Below the pieces are notes generated by a model. That model searched no databases and was not told the origin of the DNA. It saw only the letters and a program-made list of their open reading frames with translations. A stretch of DNA of 64,000 bases from an uncultured Clostridia bacterium. Its GTDB lineage: Bacteria; Bacillota; Clostridia; Christensenellales; Borkfalkiaceae. The translations under genes and the position numbers were made by a program. The stretch spans positions 1-64,000 of the forward strand of contig CANRNE010000006.1 of NCBI GenBank assembly GCA_947631925.1, read 5' to 3'. Shown one piece after another: positions 47,348 through 57,783 of this stretch. Every line of letters starts with the position of its first letter. Position 1 is the stretch's first letter.

Positions 47348-49963
47348 ATGATAGAGGTTCAGGGCATTACAAAGGTGTACGGCAAGGGCAAAAAGGCGAC
47401 GGTGGCGCTCAATGGCGTCAGTTTTACCCTGCCCGACGCGGGGTTCGTCTTCGTCGTGGGCAAGTCGGGATGCGGCAAGTCCACGCTGCTCAACATGATT
47501 GGCGGCTGCGACAAGCTCACCGCGGGCGAAATTATCGTGGACGGCAACAAGTTCTCCACCGCCCGCGAGCGGGACTTCGACAACTTCCGCTGCGGCTATG
47601 TCGGCTTCATCTTTCAGGATTATTGCCTGCTCGACGGGCTCACCGTCTTCGATAATGTCGCGCTCGCCCTCGACCTCAAGGGGGAGGAAGGCAGGGAGAG
47701 GGTGGAGGACGCCCTTTGCCGCGTCTGCCTCTCGGAGTATGCGGACCGCTACCCGGGCGAACTCTCGGGCGGCCAGCAGCAGCGCGTCGCCATCGCGCGC
47801 ACGCTCGTCAAAAATCCCCGTCTCATTCTGGCGGACGAGCCCACGGGCAACCTCGACAGCGTGTCCACCCGCATCATTCTCGACACGCTGAGTGAGATTT
47901 CCAAGTCGACGCTCGTGCTCATCGTCTCCCACAACCGCGCCGACGCGGAGCAGTATGCCGACCGCATCATCGAACTCTCGGAGGGGCGCGTTGTCGCCGA
48001 CTGTTCGAGAAACCCTTCGGCGCGCGACATCTCCGTCGACGAGGGCGGCGTCGTCATCCAGAAGGGGGCGGTCTTCTCCGAGGCGCAGATAGAGGAGATA
48101 AACGCGGGACTTGTGGCCTCCAAAGCGCACATTCGGCAGGTGGACGACAAGTTCCTCCCGACGGCAGAATCCTGCGAAAATCGCATACAGGTTGCAAATT
48201 TCCCCTCCCACAAGCTGCGCGGGAAGGGCTTTTCGCGCCTCCTTGGCATGTTTTTGAAGAAGCGGCGGGTGGGCATGATTGTCACCACGCTCTCCATCGC
48301 CCTCATGGTCGTCGTCATGGGCGTCTGCCAGCTCTTCACGCAGTTCTCGCCCGACGCCGAAATTGCCCGTCTCTACGGGGATGACAGCGCCTCGGACACC
48401 CTTGTCATGCAAAAGGGCGCATATACGGACGATTTTTCGACCACACTCGACATTTCGAGGATGGTCCGCGTGACGGAGGCGGACATCAAGGGGTTCCGAG
48501 ACTCGGGCTACACGGGCGGCATCTACCCGCTCTACAACGTCTCGCTGATGACGAATACGACGGTAAATCCCACCTGGAACATCGAGGCGTACTCCCTTCC
48601 CTATGATGCGGCGAATTACAAACAATTCTTCTGCGGAAGCGGTTTGGGCGTGCTGGTCACGGACATGGGGTACCTCGAATCGGTCTACGGCAATGAAAAC
48701 GGCAAAATCGAACTGCTCTCGGGCAGCTTGGAAACGACGGGCGATAGCGTGCTCGTCACCGACTATTTCGCAGACAGCCTTCTCGCCTTCAACCGCAATC
48801 TGCGCGCGGAGGGGAGCGACCCGTACGCCAAGCTGTGCGGCCCCGTGCACATGTCGCGCTACCGCATCGCGGGCGTGTTCAAAACAGGCTACAGGGAGCG
48901 ATATCGGACGCTTTTCGACGCCGTGCAGGCGGGCGGAAGTCCCGCCGATTTCGATGCGGACGACTTCATGGCATTCATCGACGAGGCGGACTCCACATTG
49001 AACATCGGTTACTCGTTCAACCCCGATTTCGGAGAGGCGTATTGCACCGATTCCGGTCTCAACCGAACCGTCTATTACGGCACCCTCGAGGTGAAATGGG
49101 GGGACCATGTCGCGAGTAGCAGGCGTTTTTGCACAAGAACTAACAGCATTAAGGACGGGCAGGTGTACATTCGGCGGGACTTCGCCGCAAAGCTCTTCGG
49201 TGTGGATGAGGACGCGCTCTCCATCGAAGATATCCGCGGCGAGAAGATTACACTCTCCCGCTATGAGCACGTCCGACAGAACGAACCGTGCGACTTCACC
49301 GCAGAATTTACGATTGCGGGCCTTCTCGAAGTGAGCGGGGGAAACGGCGACTTTGCTTTCTCGCCCGCAGATTTTGAGATGTTCCGAAAGGTGGGCACCA
49401 TCCCGTATTCGCTCTACTTCGACGACCTCTCGTCGGTGACGAAGCTCTACGAGACGGCGGAGAGCCTGCATTACACCGTGCGCTCTCCCCTCGTGCTCGC
49501 CATGTATACGGTGGCGCGCGCGGCGCTGGTATTTACCGACATGTTCCGCATCATCATCGCCCTCATGTTCGCCCTCACCGTAATCACGCTCATCGCGTTC
49601 GGCATCGGGAGCGTGAAGAAGGGCATGTACGACATCGCCATCATCCGCGCCCTCGGCGGCAAGACGAAGGACCTCGCCGCCATGTTTATCATCGAGATGC
49701 TCATCGTGAGCGTCGCCGTCTGCCTCATCTCCGTCTTCGGCCTCGCCCTCGGCGCGGGCGCCTGCAACTCCATCCTTGTGGAGGGATTCGTCCTCCTCGT
49801 CAACAACATCTACATGCGCCAACTGCACGTCATCGTCTTCCGCTGGGGGACGCTGCTTGCCGACGCCGCAATCGTGCTCCTTCTCACCGTGATAGCGGCC
49901 GCCGTGCCCTTCTTCATCATGCGAAAGGTGAAGCCCCGCGACATCATCCGCGCAAAGGAGTGA
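47348..49963 (+). CDS. MacB-like ABC transporter, ATPase-permease fusion
   Basis: The 871-residue protein has an N-terminal ATPase (1-225) with Walker [11 protein letters not shown]-loop IFQDYCLL, signature [13 protein letters not shown], Walker [13 protein letters not shown] and H-loop [11 protein letters not shown], all intact. A first membrane helix ([21 protein letters not shown]) at about 310, a large extracellular region (about 335-710), and three C-terminal helices follow ([22 protein letters not shown] and two more), ending [12 protein letters not shown]. This is the MacB/FtsX mechanotransmission layout, used for peptide or lipoprotein export and antibiotic defence. Substrate unknown. 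Confidence 0.88.
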   Translation: MIEVQGITKVYGKGKKATVALNGVSFTLPDAGFVFVVGKSGCGKSTLLNMIGGCDKLTAGEIIVDGNKFSTARERDFDNFRCGYVGFIFQDYCLLDGLTVFDNVALALDLKGEEGRERVEDALCRVCLSEYADRYPGELSGGQQQRVAIARTLVKNPRLILADEPTGNLDSVSTRIILDTLSEISKSTLVLIVSHNRADAEQYADRIIELSEGRVVADCSRNPSARDISVDEGGVVIQKGAVFSEAQIEEINAGLVASKAHIRQVDDKFLPTAESCENRIQVANFPSHKLRGKGFSRLLGMFLKKRRVGMIVTTLSIALMVVVMGVCQLFTQFSPDAEIARLYGDDSASDTLVMQKGAYTDDFSTTLDISRMVRVTEADIKGFRDSGYTGGIYPLYNVSLMTNTTVNPTWNIEAYSLPYDAANYKQFFCGSGLGVLVTDMGYLESVYGNENGKIELLSGSLETTGDSVLVTDYFADSLLAFNRNLRAEGSDPYAKLCGPVHMSRYRIAGVFKTGYRERYRTLFDAVQAGGSPADFDADDFMAFIDEADSTLNIGYSFNPDFGEAYCTDSGLNRTVYYGTLEVKWGDHVASSRRFCTRTNSIKDGQVYIRRDFAAKLFGVDEDALSIEDIRGEKITLSRYEHVRQNEPCDFTAEFTIAGLLEVSGGNGDFAFSPADFEMFRKVGTIPYSLYFDDLSSVTKLYETAESLHYTVRSPLVLAMYTVARAALVFTDMFRIIIALMFALTVITLIAFGIGSVKKGMYDIAIIRALGGKTKDLAAMFIIEMLIVSVAVCLISVFGLALGAGACNSILVEGFVLLVNNIYMRQLHVIVFRWGTLLADAAIVLLLTVIAAAVPFFIMRKVKPRDIIRAKE

Positions 49964-49996
49964 ACGCCCGCCACGCTTTTTGCATAGCATGAAAGC

Positions 49997-50626
49997 ATGG
50001 AACTTGGCACGAAATCCCTCTTCGACCTCGAGCGCACATCGTTCGGGGAATATCTTGAAATTCCCTTTCCTTGGGAGATTTTGCCCCGCATTTCCGAGCT
50101 GATTCGCATTATTTCGATGAATTTCGAAATAAACTATACCGAGCCGAAAAGCGGGGTTTTTGTGCATAAAACGGCAAAAATTTCCCCATTTTCGGAAATT
50201 TGCGCCCCCGCGCTCATCGGGGAGGGGAGCGAGATTCGCCGCGGCGCGTACCTTCGCGGAAACACCCTGATTGGGGCGGGCTGCGTCGTCGGAAACTGCT
50301 GTGAAGTCAAGAACAGCGTCCTCATGGACGGCGCCGTTCTGCCCCACTTCAACTACGTGGGCGACAGCGTTTTGGGGCGCTTTGCCCATCTCGGCGCGGG
50401 CGCCATTCTCTCCAACCTCAAGGGGGACAGAAGGGAGGTCGTCATCCACGCCGAGGAGGAAATTTTCACCGGGCTGAAGAAGTGCGGCGCATTTTTGGGG
50501 GACGGCGTGGAGGTCGGCTGCGGCGCCGTGCTCAACCCCGGCTGCGTCGTGGGCAAGGGCAGCCGCATCTACCCCCTTGTCTCCCTCCGCGGCGTCATTC
50601 CCGCGGGAACCATCGTAAAACAATAA
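49997..50626 (+). CDS. Hexapeptide-repeat (left-handed beta-helix) protein, GlmU C-terminus-like
   Basis: The 209-residue protein has an N-terminal helical piece (LFDLERTSFGEYLEIPFPWEILPRI) and then 10 or more hexapeptide turns (ISPFSEICAPALIGEGSEIRRGAYLRGNTLIGAGCVVGNCCEVKNSVLMDGAVLPHFNYVGDSVLG). The PHFNYVGDSVLG and GAGAILSN-type residues match the acetyltransferase half of GlmU-like proteins. There is no nucleotidyltransferase domain. It may acylate a sugar nucleotide; the substrate is not known. Confidence 0.78.
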   Translation: MELGTKSLFDLERTSFGEYLEIPFPWEILPRISELIRIISMNFEINYTEPKSGVFVHKTAKISPFSEICAPALIGEGSEIRRGAYLRGNTLIGAGCVVGNCCEVKNSVLMDGAVLPHFNYVGDSVLGRFAHLGAGAILSNLKGDRREVVIHAEEEIFTGLKKCGAFLGDGVEVGCGAVLNPGCVVGKGSRIYPLVSLRGVIPAGTIVKQ

Positions 50627-50628
50627 AA

Positions 50629-50661
50629 ATCCGCCCCGCGGCAATTTGCCGCGGGGCGGAT
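50629..50661. terminator. Bidirectional terminator
   Basis: The 15-bp perfect stem ATCCGCCCCGCGGCA/TGCCGCGGGGCGGAT with a 3-nt loop lies between the convergent hexapeptide-repeat and ychF genes. Confidence 0.9.
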
Positions 50662-50674
50662 GCGTCATGAAGGT

Positions 50675-51775
<1,101 letters not shown>

Positions 51776-51798
51776 AGTTTCCTCCTGATTTCCATACC

Positions 51799-51827
51799 AT
51801 TATATAACTTTTTGCACGAAACATCAA
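51799..51827 (-). promoter_or_regulatory. Promoter of ychF
   Basis: On the minus strand TTGATG and TATAAT are separated by 17 nt, 23 nt before the start codon. Confidence 0.8.
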
Positions 51828-51836
51828 GCCTTTCGG

Positions 51837-51865
51837 TTGCAAAATGCGCGAAAAAGTGGTAGAAT
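51837..51865 (+). promoter_or_regulatory. Promoter of argS
   Basis: TTGCAA and TAGAAT are separated by 17 nt. It lies back-to-back with the ychF promoter, 9 nt apart. The leader is too short for a T-box. Confidence 0.78.
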
Positions 51866-51895
51866 GTTGCAGAAAGAACCGAGCAGGAGATATTT

Positions 51896-53587
51896 ATGGA
51901 CCACAAGGCTTACATTGCGGAGCGGCTGCCCCTCGAAGGGGTGGACAGGGAGGAGATTGCGCGTGCGATTGCCGTCCCGCCCGATACCGCCATGGGGGAC
52001 TATGCGCTCCCCTGTTTCAAGTTTGCAAAACTCTTGCACAAATCCCCCGTCGCCATCGCGGAGGAGCTCGCCGCGGCGTATCCCACGGACAATATCATCC
52101 GTTCGGCGGAGGCGGCGGGCGGCTATCTCAACTTCAGAATCGACACCTGCGGCCTCGCAAACGAAACCGTCTCCCGCATCGAATCAGAGCAAAATGCGTA
52201 CGGCTCCTCGGACATGGGTAGGGGGAAAACCGTCTGCATCGACTATTCGTCGGTGAATATCGCAAAGCCCTTCCACATCGGGCACCTGTCCACGACCGTC
52301 ATCGGCGGGAGCCTTTACCGCATCTTCAAATTCCTCGGCTACCGCACCGTCGGCATCAACCACCTCGGCGACTACGGCACCCAGTTCGGGAAACTCATTG
52401 CGGCGTACAAGCATTGGGGGAACCGCGACGAGGTGCAAAGGGGCGGGATTCACGCCATCAACGACCTCTATGTGCGCTTTAACAACGAAGCAACCGAGGA
52501 GATGGAGCAGGAGGCGCGCGAGTATTTCCGCCTCATCGAGAGCGGGGACAGGGAGGCGAACGAGCTGTTCGACTGGTTCAAAGAGCTGACCCTTGCCTAC
52601 GTCGAGACCATCTACGACCGCCTGCACATCACCTTTGACAGCTATGCGGGGGAGCGGTTTTATACCGACAAGATGGCGCCCGTCATCGAAGAACTCAAAG
52701 AAAAGGGCCTGCTCGTCGAGAGCCGCGGGGCGGGAATCGTCGACCTCGAGCCGTACGGCATGCCGCCCTGCCTCATTCTCCGCTCGGACGGCGCCTCCCT
52801 CTACGCCACGCGCGACCTCGCCGCGGCCATCTACCGCAAACAGACCTATGACTTTGATAAGTGCCTGTATGTTGTGGCTTATCAGCAAAATCTTCACTTC
52901 AAACAGGTCTTCAAAGTGCTCGAACTCATGGGGAAGGAGTGGGCGAAGGACCTCGTCCATGTCGCCTACGGCATGGTCAGCCTCGAGGACGGGGCCATGT
53001 CCACGCGCAAGGGCAAAGTCGTCTGGCTCGAGGACGTCATTTCGCGTTGCGTCGAGAAGGCGCTCTCCATGATTTCCGAGAAGAATCCCGACCTCGAGAA
53101 CAAGGAAGCGGTCGCCGAGAAGGTGGGCGTGGGTGCGGTCATCTTCGGCGCGCTCTACAACAACAAAATCAAGGATATCGTGTTCTCCTACGACAAGGCG
53201 CTCAATTTCGACGGCGAGACAAGCGTGTATGTGCAGTACACATGCGCGCGGGCCGCGTCTGTGCTTACAAAGGCGGAAACTGCCAAAATTTGCTATGAGG
53301 GGTCGGAAATCGACGACCTCTGCCCGCAGGAAGCCGACCTTGTGAAGGCGCTTGCCAACTTCCCCGACGCGGTGAAGAGCGCCGCCGCGGGGTACGAGCC
53401 GAGCATTGTCGCCCGCTATGCGGTGGATACGGCGCAGAAATTCAACAAATTCTACATCGATTGCAAGATTTTGCAGGCAGAGACGGAGAAGCTCCGCGCC
53501 CGCCGTCTGCGCCTCACGCGCGCCGCGCTCACAGTTCTTACGAATGCGCTCACCCTGCTCGGCATCGGCGTGCCCGAAAAGATGTAA
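51896..53587 (+). CDS. argS: Arginine-tRNA ligase
   Basis: The 563-residue class Ia synthetase has the N-terminal Add-1 domain, the HIGH-type motif [15 protein letters not shown] (about residue 122), [13 protein letters not shown], the MSTRKG signature loop ([15 protein letters not shown]), and a C-terminal anticodon domain ending [27 protein letters not shown]. Length and order are typical. ATG after GGAG. Confidence 0.96.
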   Translation: MDHKAYIAERLPLEGVDREEIARAIAVPPDTAMGDYALPCFKFAKLLHKSPVAIAEELAAAYPTDNIIRSAEAAGGYLNFRIDTCGLANETVSRIESEQNAYGSSDMGRGKTVCIDYSSVNIAKPFHIGHLSTTVIGGSLYRIFKFLGYRTVGINHLGDYGTQFGKLIAAYKHWGNRDEVQRGGIHAINDLYVRFNNEATEEMEQEAREYFRLIESGDREANELFDWFKELTLAYVETIYDRLHITFDSYAGERFYTDKMAPVIEELKEKGLLVESRGAGIVDLEPYGMPPCLILRSDGASLYATRDLAAAIYRKQTYDFDKCLYVVAYQQNLHFKQVFKVLELMGKEWAKDLVHVAYGMVSLEDGAMSTRKGKVVWLEDVISRCVEKALSMISEKNPDLENKEAVAEKVGVGAVIFGALYNNKIKDIVFSYDKALNFDGETSVYVQYTCARAASVLTKAETAKICYEGSEIDDLCPQEADLVKALANFPDAVKSAAAGYEPSIVARYAVDTAQKFNKFYIDCKILQAETEKLRARRLRLTRAALTVLTNALTLLGIGVPEKM

Positions 53588-53615
53588 AAATCCGGAAAAA
53601 ATTTTTGTAAAACAA

Positions 53616-53644
53616 TTGATATTCCCGTCCGTTTGTGCTATAAT
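53616..53644 (+). promoter_or_regulatory. Promoter of the rubrerythrin gene
   Basis: TTGATA and a perfect TATAAT are separated by 17 nt, 31 nt before the start. No Fur or PerR box was recognised. Confidence 0.82.
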
Positions 53645-53675
53645 ACGGGCGAAAAATCTAAACAAGGAGATTGTT

Positions 53676-54194
53676 ATGAAAAGATGTGCTGTTTGCGGCG
53701 AAATCGTCGCCGATGATGTCGAAGTCTGCCCCGTCTGCGGTGCGAAGAAATTCACCCCCGTGGCCGAAGAAGGGTTCGCATGCGAGCACCATGTCGGGGA
53801 CGGCGTGGTGGAAGACAAGGAAGTGATGGACGGCCTGCGTGCCAATTTCAGCGGCGAGTGCTGCGAAGTCGGCATGTATCTTGCGATGGCGCGGGTCGCC
53901 GAGCGCGAGGGATATCCCGAGATTGCCGAGGCCTACAAGCGGTATGCGTTTGAGGAGGCCGAGCACGCGAGCAAGTTTGCGGAGCTCCTCGGAGAGGTCG
54001 TGACGCCCTCCACCAAGAAGAATCTCGAACTGCGCGCCGCGGCGGAAGCGGGCGCCTGCAAAGGCAAGCTCGAACTTGCAAAGCGCGCCAAGGAGCTCGG
54101 TTACGACGCCATTCACGACACCGTTCACGAGATGGCGAAGGACGAGGCTCGCCACGGTGCTGGCTTCAAGGGCCTTCTCAAGCGGTATTTTTAA
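53676..54194 (+). CDS. Reverse rubrerythrin
   Basis: The 172-residue protein starts with a rubredoxin-like domain ([24 protein letters not shown], two CxxC pairs), followed by a ferritin-like diiron domain with E-x-x-x glutamates in [33 protein letters not shown] and [18 protein letters not shown]. The order is inverted relative to classical rubrerythrin, which marks the H2O2-inducible reverse type of clostridia. It reduces peroxide with electrons from NADH systems. The start is the ATG after AAGGAG; the ORF track runs into argS. Confidence 0.92.
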   Translation: MKRCAVCGEIVADDVEVCPVCGAKKFTPVAEEGFACEHHVGDGVVEDKEVMDGLRANFSGECCEVGMYLAMARVAEREGYPEIAEAYKRYAFEEAEHASKFAELLGEVVTPSTKKNLELRAAAEAGACKGKLELAKRAKELGYDAIHDTVHEMAKDEARHGAGFKGLLKRYF

Positions 54195-54228
54195 GAGGAA
54201 TCGCGCAAAAGAAATTCCAAAGAGAAAG

Positions 54229-54252
54229 AGGGCGGGACATCCCCGCCCTTTT
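54229..54252 (+). terminator. Terminator of the rubrerythrin gene
   Basis: The stem AGGGCGGG/CCCGCCCT with loop ACATC is followed by TTTTA. Confidence 0.85.
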
Positions 54253-54279
54253 ATCACACCCTTTTGCGCTCTCTTTTCT

Positions 54280-54317
54280 CGGTAGAGTTGGGAAAAAATC
54301 ACTCTACCGTCGGTAGA
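54280..54317. promoter_or_regulatory. Inverted and direct repeat upstream of the XRE-membrane regulator
   Basis: CGGTAGAGT (54280-54288) and ACTCTACCG (54301-54309) form a 9-bp inverted repeat with 12 nt between. A third half-site CGGTAGAT follows at 54311. It lies just upstream of the -35 and is a candidate regulator-binding site. Confidence 0.5.
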
Positions 54318-54331
54318 TAGCCCGCAAGCGG

Positions 54332-54360
54332 TTGACAATTGCGCGCGCGTGCGCTATAAT
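54332..54360 (+). promoter_or_regulatory. Consensus promoter giving a leaderless message
   Basis: TTGACA and TATAAT are perfect with 17 nt between. The ATG lies 8 nt after the -10, at the expected transcription start. Confidence 0.85.
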
Positions 54361-54367
54361 GGTGGTT

Positions 54368-54991
54368 ATGGAAGAAAATCTCGCCGCTATCATCGGCAAA
54401 AATATCATGCGGCTCCGCAAGATGTCCAACCTCACCCAGCTCGAACTTGCGGAAAAGCTCAATTATTCGGACAAATCCATCTCGAAGTGGGAGCAGGGCA
54501 ACGGGATTCCCGACGTGCGCATCCTCATGCAGATTGCGGAAGTCTTCAATGTCACCCTCGACGACCTCGTGCACGACATTCCCGCAAGCCCCGTCATGCC
54601 CAAACGGACGCGCATGCTGCGCCGCTGTATCATCGTCGGCTGTTCGGTGGGGCTGTGCTGGCTCGCCGCCGTCGTCGCCTTTGTGATCGGCGGCTACATT
54701 TCCCCCGGCCTCAATTATCTTTGGCTCGCCTTTGTGTATGCCATTCCCGTGTCGAGCATCGTCGTGCTCGTGTTCAGCTGTATCTGGTCGTGGAAATGGG
54801 TGCGGCTCATCTCCATTTCCGTCCTGATTTGGACCTCTCTTCTCTGTATTTACCTGCCCGTCTTCTTCCTCACGACGCTCGAGACGAGCTGGCTCATCTT
54901 CCTCGTGGGCATTCCTCTTCAGTTGCTCGCCCTGCTCTTCTTCCTCTGGTGGAAGAAGCTGCCCTTTTTCAAAAATAAGGAGGACGCATGA
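54368..54991 (+). CDS. XRE-family regulator with C-terminal membrane domain
   Basis: The 207-residue protein has an N-terminal Cro/CI helix-turn-helix (IIGKNIMRLRKMSNLTQLELAEKLNYSDKSISKWEQGNGIPDVRILMQIAEVFNVTLDDLV) and four hydrophobic helices (VGLCWLAAVVAFVIGGYI, LWLAFVYAIPVSSIVVLVFSCI, VRLISISVLIWTSLLCIYLPVFFL, WLIFLVGIPLQLLALLFFLWW). Such membrane-tethered XRE proteins may respond to envelope state. The message seems leaderless. It overlaps the next gene by four bases and likely regulates this operon via the upstream repeats. Confidence 0.82.
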   Translation: MEENLAAIIGKNIMRLRKMSNLTQLELAEKLNYSDKSISKWEQGNGIPDVRILMQIAEVFNVTLDDLVHDIPASPVMPKRTRMLRRCIIVGCSVGLCWLAAVVAFVIGGYISPGLNYLWLAFVYAIPVSSIVVLVFSCIWSWKWVRLISISVLIWTSLLCIYLPVFFLTTLETSWLIFLVGIPLQLLALLFFLWWKKLPFFKNKEDA

Positions 54992-56052
54992 AATTCGACC
55001 TACCCATGTCCGAGGATGCCCGCACAAAAAAGGGGAAACGCCTCTCCCGCTTCTGCACCATTTATAATGTCCTCACGGTGGGATGCGCCGTCTTGGCCCT
55101 CCTTCTTCTTCTCGGCGTGCTCGCCGCCATCATCGCCTCGGAGTTCAAACGGGACGCCGCGACGCTCTGCTACATCCTCGCGGGCGACTTCGGGGGCGGG
55201 AGCGTGCTCTTCGGGGTCGCAACCGTCATTTTGAGCCGTGCCTCCGCCAAGTTGGACGCCGCGACGCTCGACTATTTCGAGCGCTGTGACGGGGAGGAGA
55301 GCTTCTTCTTGGGGGAGGGGACGCTCGGCACCTTCGGCGAGAAGGGCCTCACGGTGCACGGGCCGAAACGCTCGGTGCACATTCCCTATTCCGACCTCAT
55401 ACTCTACTCGGTCTGTACGCGCAGGCGTCCCTGCGAACGGGGGGATTACACCGTCGTGTTCTCCATTCCCGCGCACTATCTCACCAAGGCGGATATGGAC
55501 GCGCCCGACCTTCTCATCGAGACGGCGGAAAAGCCCCGCCTGCTCGCCGCAATCGAGGCGCACGGCCTCACCCTTTTGTGCAAAAAAGAGGACAGGGGGT
55601 CGAAAAACACGCGGTACGCATTGGAGAAAAAGTTCTACCTGCCCAACAAAAAGAAGCGCAAATCGGCAATTGCCTTCATGGTGTTCGGGGGCGTACTGCT
55701 CGCCGCGGGCGTCGCCGTTGTCTTCTTCCAGACCGCGGTCGGGGCGGCGCTCGTCGCCTTCGGCATCATCGTCCTCGGGCGGGCGATTTACGCCCTTTTG
55801 CAGGCCCGCGCCCTCTTTGCCGTCTACCGCGAGGGAATCTTCTGGCGGGAATCCGATTTCAGCACGCACGGCGGCGCCTTCCGCATCTTCCTCAAATGGG
55901 AGGAAATCGAGCGCATCACCTGCGGGGAGCAGGACGGCTATCCCGTCCTCAAGGTGGAACTTCCCTACGGCAATTACAACCTTCCCCGCGCCGTGGGCGC
56001 CTTTGAATATCTTCAAGAGCACCATGCGGAGGAACTCTCATGCGGGAGCTGA
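54988..56052 (+). CDS. Membrane protein with two PH-like segments, unknown function
   Basis: The 354-residue protein has two pairs of membrane helices (VLTVGCAVLALLLLLGVLAAIIA with a partner at 55-80, and AFMVFGGVLLAAGVAVVFFQ with GAALVAFGIIVLGRAIYALL). Each pair is followed by a beta-rich stretch resembling a PH/YcxB-type fold (GEGTLGTFGEKGLTVHGPKRSVHIPYSDLILY, and FAVYREGIFWRESDF with IFLKWEEIERI). The internal duplication suggests a tandem protein. It is translationally coupled to the XRE-membrane regulator. Function unknown. Confidence 0.65.
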   Translation: MKFDLPMSEDARTKKGKRLSRFCTIYNVLTVGCAVLALLLLLGVLAAIIASEFKRDAATLCYILAGDFGGGSVLFGVATVILSRASAKLDAATLDYFERCDGEESFFLGEGTLGTFGEKGLTVHGPKRSVHIPYSDLILYSVCTRRRPCERGDYTVVFSIPAHYLTKADMDAPDLLIETAEKPRLLAAIEAHGLTLLCKKEDRGSKNTRYALEKKFYLPNKKKRKSAIAFMVFGGVLLAAGVAVVFFQTAVGAALVAFGIIVLGRAIYALLQARALFAVYREGIFWRESDFSTHGGAFRIFLKWEEIERITCGEQDGYPVLKVELPYGNYNLPRAVGAFEYLQEHHAEELSCGS

Positions 56053-56258
56053 AAATCGGCGGCAGATACCGCCATTTCAAGGGAAATATTTATATAGTAG
56101 AGGGAACGGCGACGGACAGCGAGACGGGGGAGACCCTCGTCTTGTACCGCCCCGAGGGCGGTTCGCTCTGGGCGCGGCCGCTCGCGATGTTTCTCTCCGA
56201 AGTGGACAGGGAAAAATATCCGGACGTCCGCCAAAAATATCGCTTTGAGGAGATTTGA
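56040..56258 (+). CDS. DUF1653-domain protein
   Basis: The 72-residue protein matches DUF1653: IGGRYRHFKGNIYIVEGTATDSETGETLVLYRPEGGSLWARPLAMFLSEVD, with the G-x-Y-x-H-F-K-G-x-x-Y and WxRPxxMF signatures. It overlaps the upstream membrane-protein gene by 13 nt and the mcsA gene by one base. It occupies the place where ctsR usually precedes mcsA. The function of the family is unknown. Confidence 0.85.
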   Translation: MRELKIGGRYRHFKGNIYIVEGTATDSETGETLVLYRPEGGSLWARPLAMFLSEVDREKYPDVRQKYRFEEI

Positions 56259-56746
56259 TGCGCTGTGTGAACTGCGGCAACGACGCCGCAAAACTGTATG
56301 AACGGGAGGACGGGGACCGCGTCATCTCCGTACAGCTCTGTCCCGCCTGTTTTCGGAAACTGTACGGCGACCTCAGCGAGGGGGAATTTTTCGCCGCCTT
56401 TTCGGATACGGCGGACGGCAACAAGGAATGCCCCACCTGCGGGACGAAGTTCTCCGACTTCCGCGCGACGGGGCTGCTCGGCTGTGCCGACTGCTACACG
56501 ACCTTCCGAAAGGAACTCTACCCCGTCGTTTACTCGGCGCAGGGAGTGCTTTCCCATACGGGAAGCGGTCCCAACAAAACGCCGGAGACCCGCTATGACG
56601 ACATCATCGTCCTTGTAAACCGCAAGCGCGAACTCGAGAGGCGGATTAAAGCCGCCCGCAGCAGCGGGGACGACGATTGGGTGAAGGCGCTCGAAGAGGA
56701 ACTTTCTGCCGTCAACCGCAAACTCTATGGGGGGGACGAGGCATGA
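56258..56746 (+). CDS. mcsA: Protein-arginine kinase activator McsA
   Basis: The 162-residue protein carries four CxxC pairs (CVNC, CPAC, CPTC, CADC) forming zinc sites, and a C-terminal UVR-type coiled coil (DDIIVLVNRKRELERRIKAARSSGDDDWVKALEEELSAVNRKL). McsA activates the arginine kinase McsB and helps target proteins to ClpC. The start is the ATG overlapping the DUF1653 stop (TGATG). It shares ATGA with mcsB. Confidence 0.92.
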   Translation: MRCVNCGNDAAKLYEREDGDRVISVQLCPACFRKLYGDLSEGEFFAAFSDTADGNKECPTCGTKFSDFRATGLLGCADCYTTFRKELYPVVYSAQGVLSHTGSGPNKTPETRYDDIIVLVNRKRELERRIKAARSSGDDDWVKALEEELSAVNRKLYGGDEA

Positions 56747-57774
56747 ATCTGACATTAGAGAGCGTCGCCGTCTCCTCCCGCGTGCGGCTCGCAAGAAATT
56801 TCCGCGATTATCCCTTCCCCGCCCTTCTCCTCAAGAATCCGTATGCCGAGGAGCAGGCGAAGGAGATGATAGACTTCCTTGCGGCGGAGCTCACGAGCAT
56901 CGAGACCTTCAAGCTGTACGAGATGAGCGACATTCCCGAGGCGGAGGCGCGCTATCTGCAGGAGCGTTATCTCATCTCCCGCGACCTCATCCGCCACCGC
57001 GCCATCTCCGCGGCCCTTATTTCGGAGGACGAGCGCGTGAGCGTCATGATCAACGAGGAGGACCACATCCGCGCGCAATATTTTGCCAAGGGGTTCGACC
57101 TTCCGCACGCCTATGAGCGCATCGCCGCCATCGACGAGATTATCTCGGACTCCATGCCCATCGCCTATGACGAGCAGCAGTTCGGCTACCTCACCGCCTG
57201 TCCCACCAACCTCGGAACGGGACTGCGCGCCTCCGTCATGCTCTTTTTGCCCGCCCTCTCGCGAAGAGACCGCCTCGGACGGGTGATTTCCGCCCTCACG
57301 AGAAAGGGCCTCACCGTGCGCGGCGTGTACGGGGAGGGGAGCGGCGCCGAGGGGGACCTCTTTCAGGTCAGCAACGAAGTCACGCTCGGCTTCTCCGAGA
57401 CGGAGATTCTCGCTATGGTGCAGAGCGCAGTCGAAAAAATCGCCGAGATGGAACTCAACGAGCGCGGCCGCATGAAGGCGGAGAGCGACGAGGAATTGGG
57501 GGACAGGGTCTGGCGCACCTTCGGCGTCCTCACCCACTGCCGCAGACTGGGGGAGAAAGAATTCGTCACCCGCATGGCAGACCTCAAACTCGGCGTCGCG
57601 CTGGGGTACTTCGGGGACGTCAAGGAGGATTGGCGTCTGCAGCGGCTCGACGACCTCATCGTCGCCATGCGCCCCTGCGGCATTGCCCAGCAAAAGTTCG
57701 CGGAGGAGGACGAAAACGCCTGCCGCGCCCGCATCGTCAAACGCACACTCGGGGAAATTTTCCCCCACTTGTAA
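56743..57774 (+). CDS. mcsB: Protein-arginine kinase McsB
   Basis: McsB phosphorylates arginines to mark proteins for ClpCP degradation. The 343-residue protein has the phosphagen-kinase fold: SSRVRLARNFRDYPFP for ATP phosphate binding, VMINEEDHIRAQYFAKGF with the substrate glutamate, FGYLTACPTNLGTGLRASVML with the conserved cysteine, and QVSNEVTLGFSE. The start overlaps mcsA; the ORF-track start is inside mcsA. Confidence 0.95.
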   Translation: MNLTLESVAVSSRVRLARNFRDYPFPALLLKNPYAEEQAKEMIDFLAAELTSIETFKLYEMSDIPEAEARYLQERYLISRDLIRHRAISAALISEDERVSVMINEEDHIRAQYFAKGFDLPHAYERIAAIDEIISDSMPIAYDEQQFGYLTACPTNLGTGLRASVMLFLPALSRRDRLGRVISALTRKGLTVRGVYGEGSGAEGDLFQVSNEVTLGFSETEILAMVQSAVEKIAEMELNERGRMKAESDEELGDRVWRTFGVLTHCRRLGEKEFVTRMADLKLGVALGYFGDVKEDWRLQRLDDLIVAMRPCGIAQQKFAEEDENACRARIVKRTLGEIFPHL

Positions 57775-57783
57775 GGAGGGACT

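Noticed and set aside
46583-50668. 1361-residue minus-strand ORF
   Set aside because: It is antisense to the coat genes, the ABC fusion and the hexapeptide protein, all of which have clear family motifs. The antisense product has no recognisable domain; high GC keeps the frame open.
51866-51895. T-box leader for argS
   Set aside because: Only about 25 nt separate the transcription start and the ATG, too short for a T-box.
54620-54991. Sensor kinase in the XRE-membrane protein
   Set aside because: The C-terminal half is only four membrane helices; no kinase or PAS motifs are present.
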